A model generated the notes under the pieces. It searched no databases, had not been told where the DNA came from, and saw nothing but the letters and a program-made list of their open reading frames with translations. Shown piece after piece: positions 17,498 to 25,465 of a DNA stretch of 64,000 bases. A program made the position numbers and the translations under genes. This DNA comes from JANXVR01 sp034667405. GTDB lineage: Bacteria > Actinomycetota > UBA4738 > HRBIN12. The DNA lies in the NCBI GenBank assembly GCA_034667405.1, contig JAXDJX010000024.1:1-64000 (forward strand), read 5' to 3'. Each line of letters opens with the position of its first letter. Within the stretch, counting starts at the first letter, position 1.

Positions 17498-17667
17498 GCG
17501 CTCAACGTAGTCAAGGAGACTGCGCACGTCGAGCCCTTCCAAGCCCCCGGCCCCCGGAGATCGCCATCCCCCGGGAGGAACGTGTCGTCCTGATGGTCAG
17601 GACACTTGCGATCGTCACCGACTGGTTGGAGCACAGCTTCCTGGTACCGCTTATCCAGCTCGTCCAC
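17494..17667 (-). CDS. Possible 57-residue hydrophilic protein
   Basis: A frame with GTG at 17667 gives a protein opening VDELDKRYQEAVLQPVGDDR and ending in a TGA that overlaps the next ATG (ATGA). The first 20 residues read like a helical coding segment, but no ribosome-binding site is present and no homology is recognised. It could be the remnant of a longer gene, since its frame stays open upstream but has no start codon. The 289-base interval 17498-17786 has no better candidate. Confidence 0.25.
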   Translation of the reverse strand: MDELDKRYQEAVLQPVGDDRKCPDHQDDTFLPGDGDLRGPGAWKGSTCAVSLTTLSA

Positions 17668-17710
17668 GCGGTCGAGTGTGCCATAGGCGCTCGCGGACCT
17701 GGTCGAGACG

Positions 17711-17744
17711 CCCTACGGACCCCTTTTCCCAGCGAGTCGTAGGG
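17711..17744. other. Inverted repeat upstream of secreted-protein gene
   Basis: CCCTACG (17711-17717) and CGTAGGG (17738-17744) are perfect reverse complements around a 20-base loop, about 43 bases before the ATG at 17787. It could be a leader hairpin or an operator. No T-run follows. Confidence 0.35.
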
Positions 17745-17786
17745 TCCTGAGAGGGAGACATCCATGGTAGAGGGAGATCTGTCACG

Positions 17787-18629
17787 ATGAAGTTCTACAA
17801 CCGCATCGCATCGATCGGTTCCACGGCGATCCTAGCCGCCACGCTCTGGGTCGGAGCATCGCCGAGCGCGCTGGCCGTTACCGGGCCTCCGAGAACCCTA
17901 CCGACCGGCAATCATATGTACACGATCCCGTGCAACACGGCGCCCCGCCGGTATCACCTCTACCGCGTCCGCCCCGTCAGCGGAGCCTTCACCTCCATCG
18001 GAGGGAAGACCAACATCGAGGGGTCAACGTGCGCCTACGGGATGGCCTACGACGCTACGACGAACGGGTCGTACTTCATCGCCGGCAACACCGACACAGA
18101 CAACTGGCCGCTGATGAAGGTGAACCTGCGTACTGGTTCAGAGCATTTCATCCGGAACATCAAGGTCGCCGGAACGGCACTCCACCAATCAACGGCCTTC
18201 CCCGCGGTCGCCGCCATCGGCAACAACGGGCACGCATATCTGATCGCCGCGAACAACCTCTACTCGTTGGACCTCCGGACGGCCAGAGCCGTGTTGATCG
18301 GCGCGACGGGTGCCGCGAGCGACATCTATTCGTTCGCGATCGACCCGAAGACGAACGTGTTCTACGCCGTCGGTGACGCCGGCGAGGTGTACAGCATCGA
18401 TATCCACACCGGCAGCGGAACCTACCTGGGAACGGTGCCGACGGACAACGGTCACATCTACTCCCTGCAGATTGACACGAACGGCGTCTTCTGGATCAAC
18501 GAAGGTGGCAGCGACGGAACATTCCCTCCCCGGATCGGGAGCTTCCGACTGCAGAACATCTCCGGCTCGCTCATCGGATCCTCCGGGCCGATGACGTACT
18601 ACTCGGGAGCCTTCCTGATCAAGCATTGA
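17787..18629 (+). CDS. Secreted propeller-like protein
   Basis: 280 residues with a Sec signal peptide (about residues 1-30, cleavage after ALA). The mature part contains repeating strands of the type 'YSFAIDPKTNVFYAVGDAGE', 'YSLDLRTARAVLIG' and 'YSLQIDTNGVFWINEGGSDG', as in beta-propeller proteins of the DUF4394/YncE kind. Single-domain and extracellular; no catalytic motif seen. A GGGAG-like site is about 9 bases before the ATG. Function unknown. Confidence 0.7.
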   Translation: MKFYNRIASIGSTAILAATLWVGASPSALAVTGPPRTLPTGNHMYTIPCNTAPRRYHLYRVRPVSGAFTSIGGKTNIEGSTCAYGMAYDATTNGSYFIAGNTDTDNWPLMKVNLRTGSEHFIRNIKVAGTALHQSTAFPAVAAIGNNGHAYLIAANNLYSLDLRTARAVLIGATGAASDIYSFAIDPKTNVFYAVGDAGEVYSIDIHTGSGTYLGTVPTDNGHIYSLQIDTNGVFWINEGGSDGTFPPRIGSFRLQNISGSLIGSSGPMTYYSGAFLIKH

Positions 18630-18655
18630 GGCAGCGAGACGCAAACCTCTGGGCC

Positions 18656-19060
18656 CTACGAGCTCTTGATGCATGCTTGTCTCGTGTTCACCGACTCGAA
18701 GGAGGATCGCTGGCCGAGCGTCCGACCCCCGCTCCCGCGCGTGACAGTGCAGAACCAGCGCCCGCCTAGGGTCCGAGTGATGAGCAGGATGCGATGCTTC
18801 CCCGCGAACTCGATGTCCACGTGACCCGCGTCGGTGGGTTCGCGGTGATCGATCCAGCCGATGTTGGGTTCCAGGCGATCAGCCTTGCGGCTAGTGAACG
18901 TCTCGAACGAACCCTTCCGCTCGAAATAGTGGAACGCCACCCTGCCACCGTGGCGAACGCGGTAGCGAGCGTTCCTCTCCTCCTGGCTCGCGGAAGCAGC
19001 CGTGGTGGCCATGATCGCCAGCGCGACGGCAAGAACGGTGATCAGTCCATATCGCGACAT
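18656..19060 (-). CDS. Small secreted protein of unknown function
   Basis: 134 residues from ATG 19060, chosen because GGAGGGG lies 6 bases upstream and a signal peptide follows directly (residues 1-24, cleavage near ASAS). Mature part is charged, with two cysteines (GGRWFCTVT and RQACIKSS) that could pair. A longer upstream frame adds 54 residues with no ribosome-binding site and no signal, so I reject it. No family recognised. Confidence 0.65.
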   Translation of the reverse strand: MSRYGLITVLAVALAIMATTAASASQEERNARYRVRHGGRVAFHYFERKGSFETFTSRKADRLEPNIGWIDHREPTDAGHVDIEFAGKHRILLITRTLGGRWFCTVTRGSGGRTLGQRSSFESVNTRQACIKSS

Positions 19061-19261
19061 CGAGGTCCCCTCCTCTTGGCCCATAGTTCCCGACATGGGC
19101 TGCGTCGATCGGCGGCCCACGGGCCCGTACCGGGCATGCTGGGCCCCTAAATGGACCCTGCGATCGCCCGAAAGGTTCCACTCGATGGCGGCGACCGCAG
19201 CGAGCGCTGGCGGCAACCCCATCTGAAATCGGTTGTCCGACCTCGGCCGTATACTCGCGGC

Positions 19262-19535
19262 GTGGCCGTGCTAGGCGGGGAGCCAGCGGTGCCCTGTACC
19301 CGCAATCCGCTCTAGCGGGGCTGAATCCCCGTCCGAGGCCCGGATGGTCCGGGGCAGCCCTTGTCACGGAGCGTTGAAGGTCGGGTCCTACGCGACTCCA
19401 GACCGCGAACCCGGTCAGATCCGGAAGGAAGCAGCCGTAAGCGGAGCCTGGTGGGTGCCGTAGGGATGCCTGGCTGGAGCTCTCGTGGCGGGAAGCGCTC
19501 GAGTCGTTCGTGGTCGACGACGGGTGCACGGCCAC
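19262..19535 (+). ncRNA. ffs: Signal recognition particle RNA, large bacterial type
   Basis: RNA core of the SRP, which targets nascent membrane proteins with Ffh. The domain IV hairpin with its GGAA tetraloop is at 19413-19436: GGTCAG, then ATCCGGAAGGAAGCAGCC. The 5' Alu-like domain is visible from 19270 ('GCTAGGCGGGGAGCCAGCGG' and following). The ends 19262-19271 (GTGGCCGTGC) and 19526-19535 (GCACGGCCAC) pair perfectly over 10 bases, giving a closed molecule of about 274 bases. That is the long form with an Alu domain. It sits just before dnaX, as in Bacillus. Confidence 0.9.
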
Positions 19536-19594
19536 ACTTTCGTTAGGGTTGCAGCAGCCGCGCCAAGCGGCAGGAACAGGCGGGGGAGCACACG

Positions 19595-21409
19595 GTGGCC
19601 GAGGAGAAACCGCACCAAGCGTTGTACCGCCGGTACCGGCCCCAGACGCCCGCCGAGGTGCTGGGCCAGGACCACGTGGTCCGTGCGCTCACGGGGTCGA
19701 TCCGCGAGAACCGCCTGCATCACGCCTTCCTTTTCTGCGGACCGCGCGGGACCGGCAAGACTTCGACCGCTCGCATCCTGGCCAAGATGGTCAACTGCGA
19801 CACGGGCCCCACCGCTGAGCCCTGTGGCGTCTGCACCCAGTGCGTCACCATCCGCGATGGAAGCCACCTGGACGTCGTCGAGATCGACGCGGCAAGCCAC
19901 GGCGGCGTCGAGGACGCCCGCGATCTCCGCGAGAAGGCGCCCACCGCCCCCGTCCAGGGCCGCGAGAAGGTCTACATCATCGACGAGGCCCAGCGCCTAT
20001 CCCGCGAAGCGTTCGACGCCCTCCTTAAGGTCTTCGAGGAACCGCCGCCCGGCGTTCGGTTCGTGCTCGCCACCACCGAGCCGCACAAGATGCCGGCCAC
20101 CATCGTCGGCCGCTGCCAGCGCTTCGACTTCCGCCGCCTCACCATGGACGACCTCAGCACCCACCTGGTCAAGGTGGCCGAGGCCGAAGGCGTGACCCTG
20201 GAGCCGAGCGCCGCCAACGCGATCGCCCGCCAAGCCGAGGGCTCCGCCCGGGACGCGCTAAGCCTCCTGGATCAAGCGAGCGTGATGGGCGGGGAGAGCA
20301 TCGACGACGACGTGGTCCGCGCCCTGCTCGGTGCCCCGCGCAGCGAGGTCCAGCACGAGGTCGCCGACTCCGTCGCCGTCGGCGACGCCCGAGGCTGCTT
20401 CGAAACGATCAACCGCCTGGTCCAAGGCGGCCAGGACCTCCGCCAGGTAACGGCCGAACTCCTCGCCCAATTCCGCAACCTCCTGATCGTCAAGACCGCC
20501 CCCGGCCAGGAAGATCTCCTCGACATCCAATCCGACGCCTACGAAACCCTCCGCATCCAAGCCGACAAATTCACCCCCAGTGAACTAGCCCGCGTCATCG
20601 CCCTCCTCCTGGCCGCCCAGAACGACATGCGCTGGACCACAAGCCCCCGCCTCTCCCTAGAACTCGCGCTAGTCCGAGCAACGATCCCCGACACCGACCC
20701 CAACCCCGCGGGAACCGTGAGCCGCCTGGAACGCCTGGAACGCCTCGCCAACTTGGAACCGGGCACCACCGTGCCAACCGAATCCGCAGCCGCCCCAAAG
20801 TCCGCCCCGAGCCCCGCAGACGACAACACTCCAGTAGATCCCATCCCCGCGCCAGTTGTGGCCCAAGAGGCCGCACCGAAAGTGGAGGCGACGCGAGAGC
20901 CAACCCCAAGGCGGAGTGGGGCCCCCTCGGAGGCGGATGCCGGAGAGGGGACCTCACGCAGCCCCAAAGCGATCCCCACACACCCCGCAGAAGGACAGGG
21001 TCCGTTGGTCCCCCACGCAGCCGACGCCGGCGCCGTGGACGTCACCATGCTAAGACGCTCCTGGCCGAGCCTCATCGAACACCTTGGCGCCCAACGCCAG
21101 ATGATCCTCAAAGCCGTCCTCGAATCGGCAACGGTCGCCCAGTTCGACGGCGAAACGCTCGAGCTCGCCTTTCCGCCCGACCGCAAGGTCGGCCCGCAGA
21201 AGGTGGAAGACCGCCAGGAAGAACTCAAAGCGGCCCTGGGCGACCTCTTCGGCATCCGCCCACGGATCACCTGCGTGGTCAGGGAGCTGCGCGAAACCGG
21301 CGGCCCCGCCGAACTCGAGCTGGTCGAAGAAGAAGACGTTCCCGACCAAGCCGAGGCGCTCCGCCGCGTGCAGGAGATGCTCGGCGCACAGCCGGCGGAC
21401 TCTGACTGA
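19595..21409 (+). CDS. dnaX: DNA polymerase III subunit gamma/tau
   Basis: Clamp-loader ATPase, 604 residues. GTG at 19595 with GGGGGAG upstream. 'LYRRYRPQTPAEVLGQDHVV' opening, Walker A GPRGTGKTSTAR near residue 48, zinc cysteines in 'NCDTGPTAEPCGVCTQC', DEAQ-type Walker B 'VYIIDEAQRLS', sensor 1 'FVLATTEPHKMP'. Residues about 370-480 are a Pro/Ala-rich linker of low complexity, followed by a C-terminal tau-like domain. I saw no slippery sequence that would make a short gamma form. The stop overlaps recR by one base. Confidence 0.97.
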   Translation: MAEEKPHQALYRRYRPQTPAEVLGQDHVVRALTGSIRENRLHHAFLFCGPRGTGKTSTARILAKMVNCDTGPTAEPCGVCTQCVTIRDGSHLDVVEIDAASHGGVEDARDLREKAPTAPVQGREKVYIIDEAQRLSREAFDALLKVFEEPPPGVRFVLATTEPHKMPATIVGRCQRFDFRRLTMDDLSTHLVKVAEAEGVTLEPSAANAIARQAEGSARDALSLLDQASVMGGESIDDDVVRALLGAPRSEVQHEVADSVAVGDARGCFETINRLVQGGQDLRQVTAELLAQFRNLLIVKTAPGQEDLLDIQSDAYETLRIQADKFTPSELARVIALLLAAQNDMRWTTSPRLSLELALVRATIPDTDPNPAGTVSRLERLERLANLEPGTTVPTESAAAPKSAPSPADDNTPVDPIPAPVVAQEAAPKVEATREPTPRRSGAPSEADAGEGTSRSPKAIPTHPAEGQGPLVPHAADAGAVDVTMLRRSWPSLIEHLGAQRQMILKAVLESATVAQFDGETLELAFPPDRKVGPQKVEDRQEELKAALGDLFGIRPRITCVVRELRETGGPAELELVEEEDVPDQAEALRRVQEMLGAQPADSD

Positions 21410-22002
21410 TGTACGAAGGCCCGATCCAAGATCTCATCGACGAACTCGCGCGCCTGCCCGGCGTGGGACCGAAGTCCGCGCAACGGCTCGCCTTCTGGTT
21501 GGTGAAAGCCCCGGCCGACGACGCCCGCCGCTTGGCGCAAGCCATCGTCCAGGCGAAAGAGCGGATCTTCTTCTGTCGCGAATGTGGCAACGTGGCCGAG
21601 GGGGATATGTGCCGCGTCTGCAAAGACGAGTCGCGCGATCGCACGCAGCTCTGTGTGGTCGAGGAGCCGAAAGACGCGGCCACCATCGAGAAAGCGGCGC
21701 TCATCAAGGGCCGCTTCCACATCCTGGGCGGCGCCATCAGCCCGCTCGACGGGATCGGTCCCGACGATCTCCGCGTGCAAGAACTCCTGGACCGAGTCGA
21801 ACGCGATCACGTCACCGAGGTCATCCTGGCCACCAACCCGAACCTGGAAGGCAACGCGACCGCGATGTACGTGGCGGCGATGCTGAAGCCGCTCGGGGTG
21901 AAGGTCACTCGCCTGGCGTCGGGCCTTCCCGTGGGCGGGGACCTCGAGTACGCCGACGAGGTCACGCTGAGCCAGGCCCTCGAGGGCCGCCGCGAGATGT
22001 GA
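21409..22002 (+). CDS. recR: Recombination mediator protein RecR
   Basis: 197 residues, full length. Helix-hairpin-helix 'LARLPGVGPKSAQRLAFWL', the C4 zinc finger 'CRECGNVAEGDMCRVC', then a Toprim domain ('LCVVEEPKDAATIE', 'EVILATNPNLEGNATA'). Acts with RecF/RecO in loading RecA on gapped DNA. Starts at an ATG overlapping the dnaX stop (TGATG). The YbaB/EbfC gene that usually lies between dnaX and recR is absent. Confidence 0.97.
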   Translation: MYEGPIQDLIDELARLPGVGPKSAQRLAFWLVKAPADDARRLAQAIVQAKERIFFCRECGNVAEGDMCRVCKDESRDRTQLCVVEEPKDAATIEKAALIKGRFHILGGAISPLDGIGPDDLRVQELLDRVERDHVTEVILATNPNLEGNATAMYVAAMLKPLGVKVTRLASGLPVGGDLEYADEVTLSQALEGRREM

Positions 22003-22009
22003 GTTCGGC

Positions 22010-22576
22010 GTGCAGAGCCCTTCCCCCCGTGAGGTCTCGGACCGCGCACTGATCCTCTACGCGCTCATCCGCCGGGGAACCATCGAGTTCGCGCTCCGCG
22101 AGTTCGAGTTCGAACCGAAGCGGTTGGAACAAGCGGAGGTGGCGCGACACGAGGCCGACCGCTGGCTCGAACGCGAATCGCTCACCGCGGTGCTCTTGGA
22201 ACAGGATCGAAACCTGCTGGACGCGGTCTCCGGCGCCTGGCCGGCCGAGGCGATCGCCGACGGGATGTGGCGCAAGGAATCGCTGGCCACACTCCTCTGG
22301 GCACTCCAGCACATCGCCGAACTCCCGCAGTTCAGCGATGAGATCGACCCGCAGGTCCTGGAAGAGGCCATCACGCGGTACGGCGAGGTCGACGCGTTCC
22401 GTTCGCATGGACTGATGCGGCAGCCGGATCAGATCGAAGCGGCGTGGTTGGAGGCCGACGCGTGGTTCGGAGCGACGGAGGGCCGTGACGGGGAAGACGC
22501 CACGGTGGCCTCCATCGCCGCCGAACGGTTCAGGGCGTTGAGCTGGCTACGCGACGCCGCCGCCTCAGCGCCATGA
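22010..22576 (+). CDS. DUF4272-like protein
   Basis: 188 residues from GTG 22010, seven bases after recR. The 'VSDRALILYALIRRGTIEFA' opening and 'GMWRKESLATLLWALQHIAE' middle match the DUF4272 pattern as I remember it. Largely helical, no membrane segments, no catalytic motif visible. Its 3' end overlaps the opposite-strand DUF4349 gene by 47 bases. Function unknown. Confidence 0.65.
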   Translation: MQSPSPREVSDRALILYALIRRGTIEFALREFEFEPKRLEQAEVARHEADRWLERESLTAVLLEQDRNLLDAVSGAWPAEAIADGMWRKESLATLLWALQHIAELPQFSDEIDPQVLEEAITRYGEVDAFRSHGLMRQPDQIEAAWLEADAWFGATEGRDGEDATVASIAAERFRALSWLRDAAASAP

Positions 22577-23672
22577 CCGGGAATCCGATCGCTACCACCA
22601 GGATGGCGAGCGGGATCAGGAATCCGAGCCCCACGATCACCGCACTGACCACGCCCAGGAATCCGCCGATGGCCCGGTCCCATGCCCGCACCAGACTCGG
22701 CTTGGTCACCGGCGTCTGATCGCGGACCGATGTCGGCGCACCGACCTCACGAAGGTTCACCGTAAGGGTGGCGAGCGACACCTGGTTGCTCAGATAGTTC
22801 AGCCGTCCCTGAAGCTTGTCGATGTCGCCCTGGATCTGGAACGCCTGATTCCGGAACTGGATCGCCTGACCGAGTGATCCGGCGTTCTTCAGGTATCTGA
22901 GGGTGGCAGCTTTCTCCGACTTCAGGATCTCCAACTCCGCGCCCGAATCCACGAACTCCGCCGTCACGTCCTGACTGCTCGAGTTCTGAAGGAGCACCTC
23001 GCCGCCCGGGAGATCCTGGACCAGTTGCATCACCGCGTCCAACTTCCTGGCCGGGATCCGCAGCACGAACGTCCCTGATACGCCGCCTCGAGCGCTGGAG
23101 GACATGACATAGCCGTTCGCCTTGGCCGCGTAGCTGGTCACGAGGTCACGCGCCGCGGAAAACTTCCCGGCCGGGAGCTGCACCGTGATGGCGCCGGTAC
23201 GGACGACCTTGGAAAGATCCTGCAGCGCAGGCGGCTGCGAACCGACACTTTTGGAGATACCGACATCGTTGAATCCCTGGAACGAATCCGGGACCAACGC
23301 TCCCGCAGCCGCCTCGACACCCCCGGTGGCTCCGTGAGTGACGGTGTCGGATTGGTTATAGCTAAATCGGCTCCGATCGGCCGCCTTCTGGGGAACAAGC
23401 GCCCTGGGGGCGGGAACGATGGAGGCGCGGACGCGCGCGCCTCCAGTGCCAGTGGCCGAATACTTGTCGGGGTTCTGGACGAGCGCACCGACCCCGCCCG
23501 CAACTACCAGGACCACGACGGCAGCCGCGACCCAGCGGGTCCACCGTCCGTCGCCGCGCGACGATGACGTCTCCGGCTTTGGTCCCTTGGATTCGCGGGC
23601 CACACGCTCTCGCGCCGCCGCGTCGCGGAGATCGTCTTCGAGTTGTTCGAGGAAGCGGAACTTCTTCTCCAT
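22530..23672 (-). CDS. DUF4349 membrane protein, probable partner of the adjacent ECF sigma factor
   Basis: 380 residues. N-terminal about 45 residues are charged and cytoplasmic; a membrane helix follows (about 47-66). Then comes an extracytoplasmic DUF4349 domain ('VVRTGAITVQLPAGKFSAAR', 'GYVMSSSARGGVSGTFVLRI') with a coiled coil ('QAFQIQGDIDKLQGRLNYL'). A C-terminal hairpin of hydrophobic segments ends in RRRRR. ATG at 23672 overlaps the sigma-factor stop (ATGA). The layout fits an anti-sigma factor sensing the envelope, an inference from position. I see no zinc-type HxxxCxxC motif. Confidence 0.75.
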   Translation of the reverse strand: MEKKFRFLEQLEDDLRDAAARERVARESKGPKPETSSSRGDGRWTRWVAAAVVVLVVAGGVGALVQNPDKYSATGTGGARVRASIVPAPRALVPQKAADRSRFSYNQSDTVTHGATGGVEAAAGALVPDSFQGFNDVGISKSVGSQPPALQDLSKVVRTGAITVQLPAGKFSAARDLVTSYAAKANGYVMSSSARGGVSGTFVLRIPARKLDAVMQLVQDLPGGEVLLQNSSSQDVTAEFVDSGAELEILKSEKAATLRYLKNAGSLGQAIQFRNQAFQIQGDIDKLQGRLNYLSNQVSLATLTVNLREVGAPTSVRDQTPVTKPSLVRAWDRAIGGFLGVVSAVIVGLGFLIPLAILVVAIGFPVMALRRRRRVASSTP

Positions 23673-24265
23673 CAGCTTTCCACCTCCGCGTCGATGGCGA
23701 GCGTGAGCCCGCGTTCTTTGAGCACCAAGGCCATCCGCCGGAGCGAACGGCTAACCCGTTGCCGGGCGTTGTCTTCACTGCACCCGAGTCGTGAGGCGAC
23801 CTCGGAGTAGCCGAGTCCGTCGATCACGCGCAGACGGGTCGCGTCGCGCTGTTCCTCGCTCAACGTGTCCAGTGCCTCGGTGAGCGCTTCCTTCAGCGGG
23901 GCGAAGTCGACCAGGTCCTCGATGCGCTCGTAGTCCTCGGGCGGGAGCTCGCGCTCCGGCATGCCCATGCGCCGGCGGGCGGCTGCATCCACGCGTCCGT
24001 TGCGGAAGAACCGTCCGAGCTGGTTGCGCGCCACGCCGTAGAGCCACGCCACGCCGTTCACCCCTTGATCTCGATAGCTGGTCCGGGAGGCGAAGGCCTG
24101 TGCGAACGTCTCGGCCGTCAGCTCGGCGGCGGCTTCGGGATCCAATGTCCGCTTCGCGAAGTAGCTCAGCAGGTCCTCGGCGTGCCGCCGATACAGCTCG
24201 GTGAACGCGCCCGGGTCTGCGCCCGAAGCGATCAGGAGCTGGCTATCGGTCCGTTCGTCCGGCAC
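23672..24265 (-). CDS. ECF-type RNA polymerase sigma factor
   Basis: 197 residues from GTG 24265, preceded at 3 bases by GGGAGG; an ATG at 24301 would add 12 residues. Region 2: 'DPGAFTELYRRHAEDLLSYF' and 'TAETFAQAFASRTSYR', 'WLYGVARNQLGRFFR'. Region 4: 'LSEEQRDATRLRVIDGLGYS', 'EVASRLGCSEDNARQRVSRS'. Co-translated with the DUF4349 protein, which is probably its regulator. Signal and regulon unknown. Confidence 0.9.
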   Translation of the reverse strand: MPDERTDSQLLIASGADPGAFTELYRRHAEDLLSYFAKRTLDPEAAAELTAETFAQAFASRTSYRDQGVNGVAWLYGVARNQLGRFFRNGRVDAAARRRMGMPERELPPEDYERIEDLVDFAPLKEALTEALDTLSEEQRDATRLRVIDGLGYSEVASRLGCSEDNARQRVSRSLRRMALVLKERGLTLAIDAEVES

Positions 24266-24366
24266 GGGCCTCCCTTTATCTGTCCGTGTCACCTGCTCCA
24301 TGCCGCAGGTGGCTCCCGTTGTGACAGGGCTGGGACGGGCGCGGCCGCGCACGCGGTTCCCGCGGG

Positions 24367-25389
24367 CTAACGCAACAGGACGATCTTGCCGGTCTGTTCA
24401 CCGGATTCGAGGCGCTCGAGCCCGGCACGGAACTCGTCGAACGCGTAGGTCCCGTCGACCGGGATGGTGACCCGCCCGCTCGCGATCAGCTCTACCGCCT
24501 CGGCGAACTCACGGTGATCGTTCATGGTCGAACCGATCACCTCGAGTTGCCGCCAGAACAGCGTGGGTAGGTGAAGTTCGGCCGTCCGGCCGGTAGTGCT
24601 GCCGTTGGTGACCAGCCGGCCGCCTCGCGCCAGCGACCGCATCGAACGATCCCACGTGGCGGTTCCGACGTTCTCGACCACCACGTCGACCCCGCGCCCA
24701 CCGGTCAGCGATCGAACCTCCTCGTCGAACGGCCCCTCGCTGTCGAACGCTCCGTCGGCTCCGTTGTTCAGTGCCCACTCTCGCTTCGACGCCTGCCTCG
24801 ACGTGACGAAAACCGCCGTAGCGCCCAACGTCTGTGCGAGCGAGAAGGCTGCCGTCGACGTGCCTCCGCCGACGCCGACCACCAGGACGGTTTCACCCGG
24901 TGCGAGTCGCGCGCGCCGGAGCATCCGCAGCGCCGACGACGTCACCAGCCCGAACGCAGCCGCGGTCGGCCACTCCAACCCCGGGGGTTTGGGTACCGCG
25001 TTCACCGCGGGGATCACGACGTGGTCCGCGTGCGTTCCCCAGCGGTGTTCGCCCACGATCTTGAAGTCTTTACAGAACGGGGTGTCGCCTGCATCGCAGG
25101 ACGCACATACGCCGCACCCGGTGGAGGGGTCGATCACCACCTCGTCGCCGACCGACAGCCCCTCGACGTCCTCACCGATCGCGTCGATCACCCCGGCGCC
25201 GTCGGCACCTCCCACATGCGGGAACGACGGAGGACGCGGGAGTCCTTTCGACACCCATAGGTCCAGGTGGTTGAGCGCGGACGCCTTGAGGGTCACACGG
25301 ACATCGTTCGGCCCGGGCATCGGCGTCTCGACACTCCCCAACGTCCAGGACTCCGGCCCGTCGGAACGATCCAGGAACCATGCGCGCAT
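24367..25389 (-). CDS. Zinc-containing medium-chain dehydrogenase/reductase
   Basis: 340 residues. GroES-like N-terminal domain with catalytic-site region 'LNHLDLWVSKG' and 'FPHVGGADGAGVI', structural zinc cysteines in 'GCGVCASCDAGDTPFC', and nucleotide-binding 'VLVVGVGGGTSTAAFSLA'. Closest in feel to zinc-type quinone oxidoreductase or alcohol dehydrogenase. Start at ATG 25389 is supported by TAGCAT 6 bases upstream. Substrate unknown. Confidence 0.85.
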   Translation of the reverse strand: MRAWFLDRSDGPESWTLGSVETPMPGPNDVRVTLKASALNHLDLWVSKGLPRPPSFPHVGGADGAGVIDAIGEDVEGLSVGDEVVIDPSTGCGVCASCDAGDTPFCKDFKIVGEHRWGTHADHVVIPAVNAVPKPPGLEWPTAAAFGLVTSSALRMLRRARLAPGETVLVVGVGGGTSTAAFSLAQTLGATAVFVTSRQASKREWALNNGADGAFDSEGPFDEEVRSLTGGRGVDVVVENVGTATWDRSMRSLARGGRLVTNGSTTGRTAELHLPTLFWRQLEVIGSTMNDHREFAEAVELIASGRVTIPVDGTYAFDEFRAGLERLESGEQTGKIVLLR

Positions 25390-25395
25390 GTGCGC

Positions 25396-25401
25396 ATGCT
25401 A
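25396..25401 (-). promoter_or_regulatory. Candidate -10 hexamer of the zinc dehydrogenase gene (leaderless)
   Basis: TAGCAT on the minus strand, 6 bases upstream of the ATG at 25389. Confidence 0.45.
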
Positions 25402-25465
25402 CGGGTCCGCGAAGGGCGACTCGGTAGACTCGCCCCACGTCCGGCAACCGCAGGAGCCAGGGAAC

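Noticed and set aside
19111..19540. Open frames over the SRP RNA region
   Set aside because: The segment is explained by a structured SRP RNA with paired ends and the conserved GGAA tetraloop domain.
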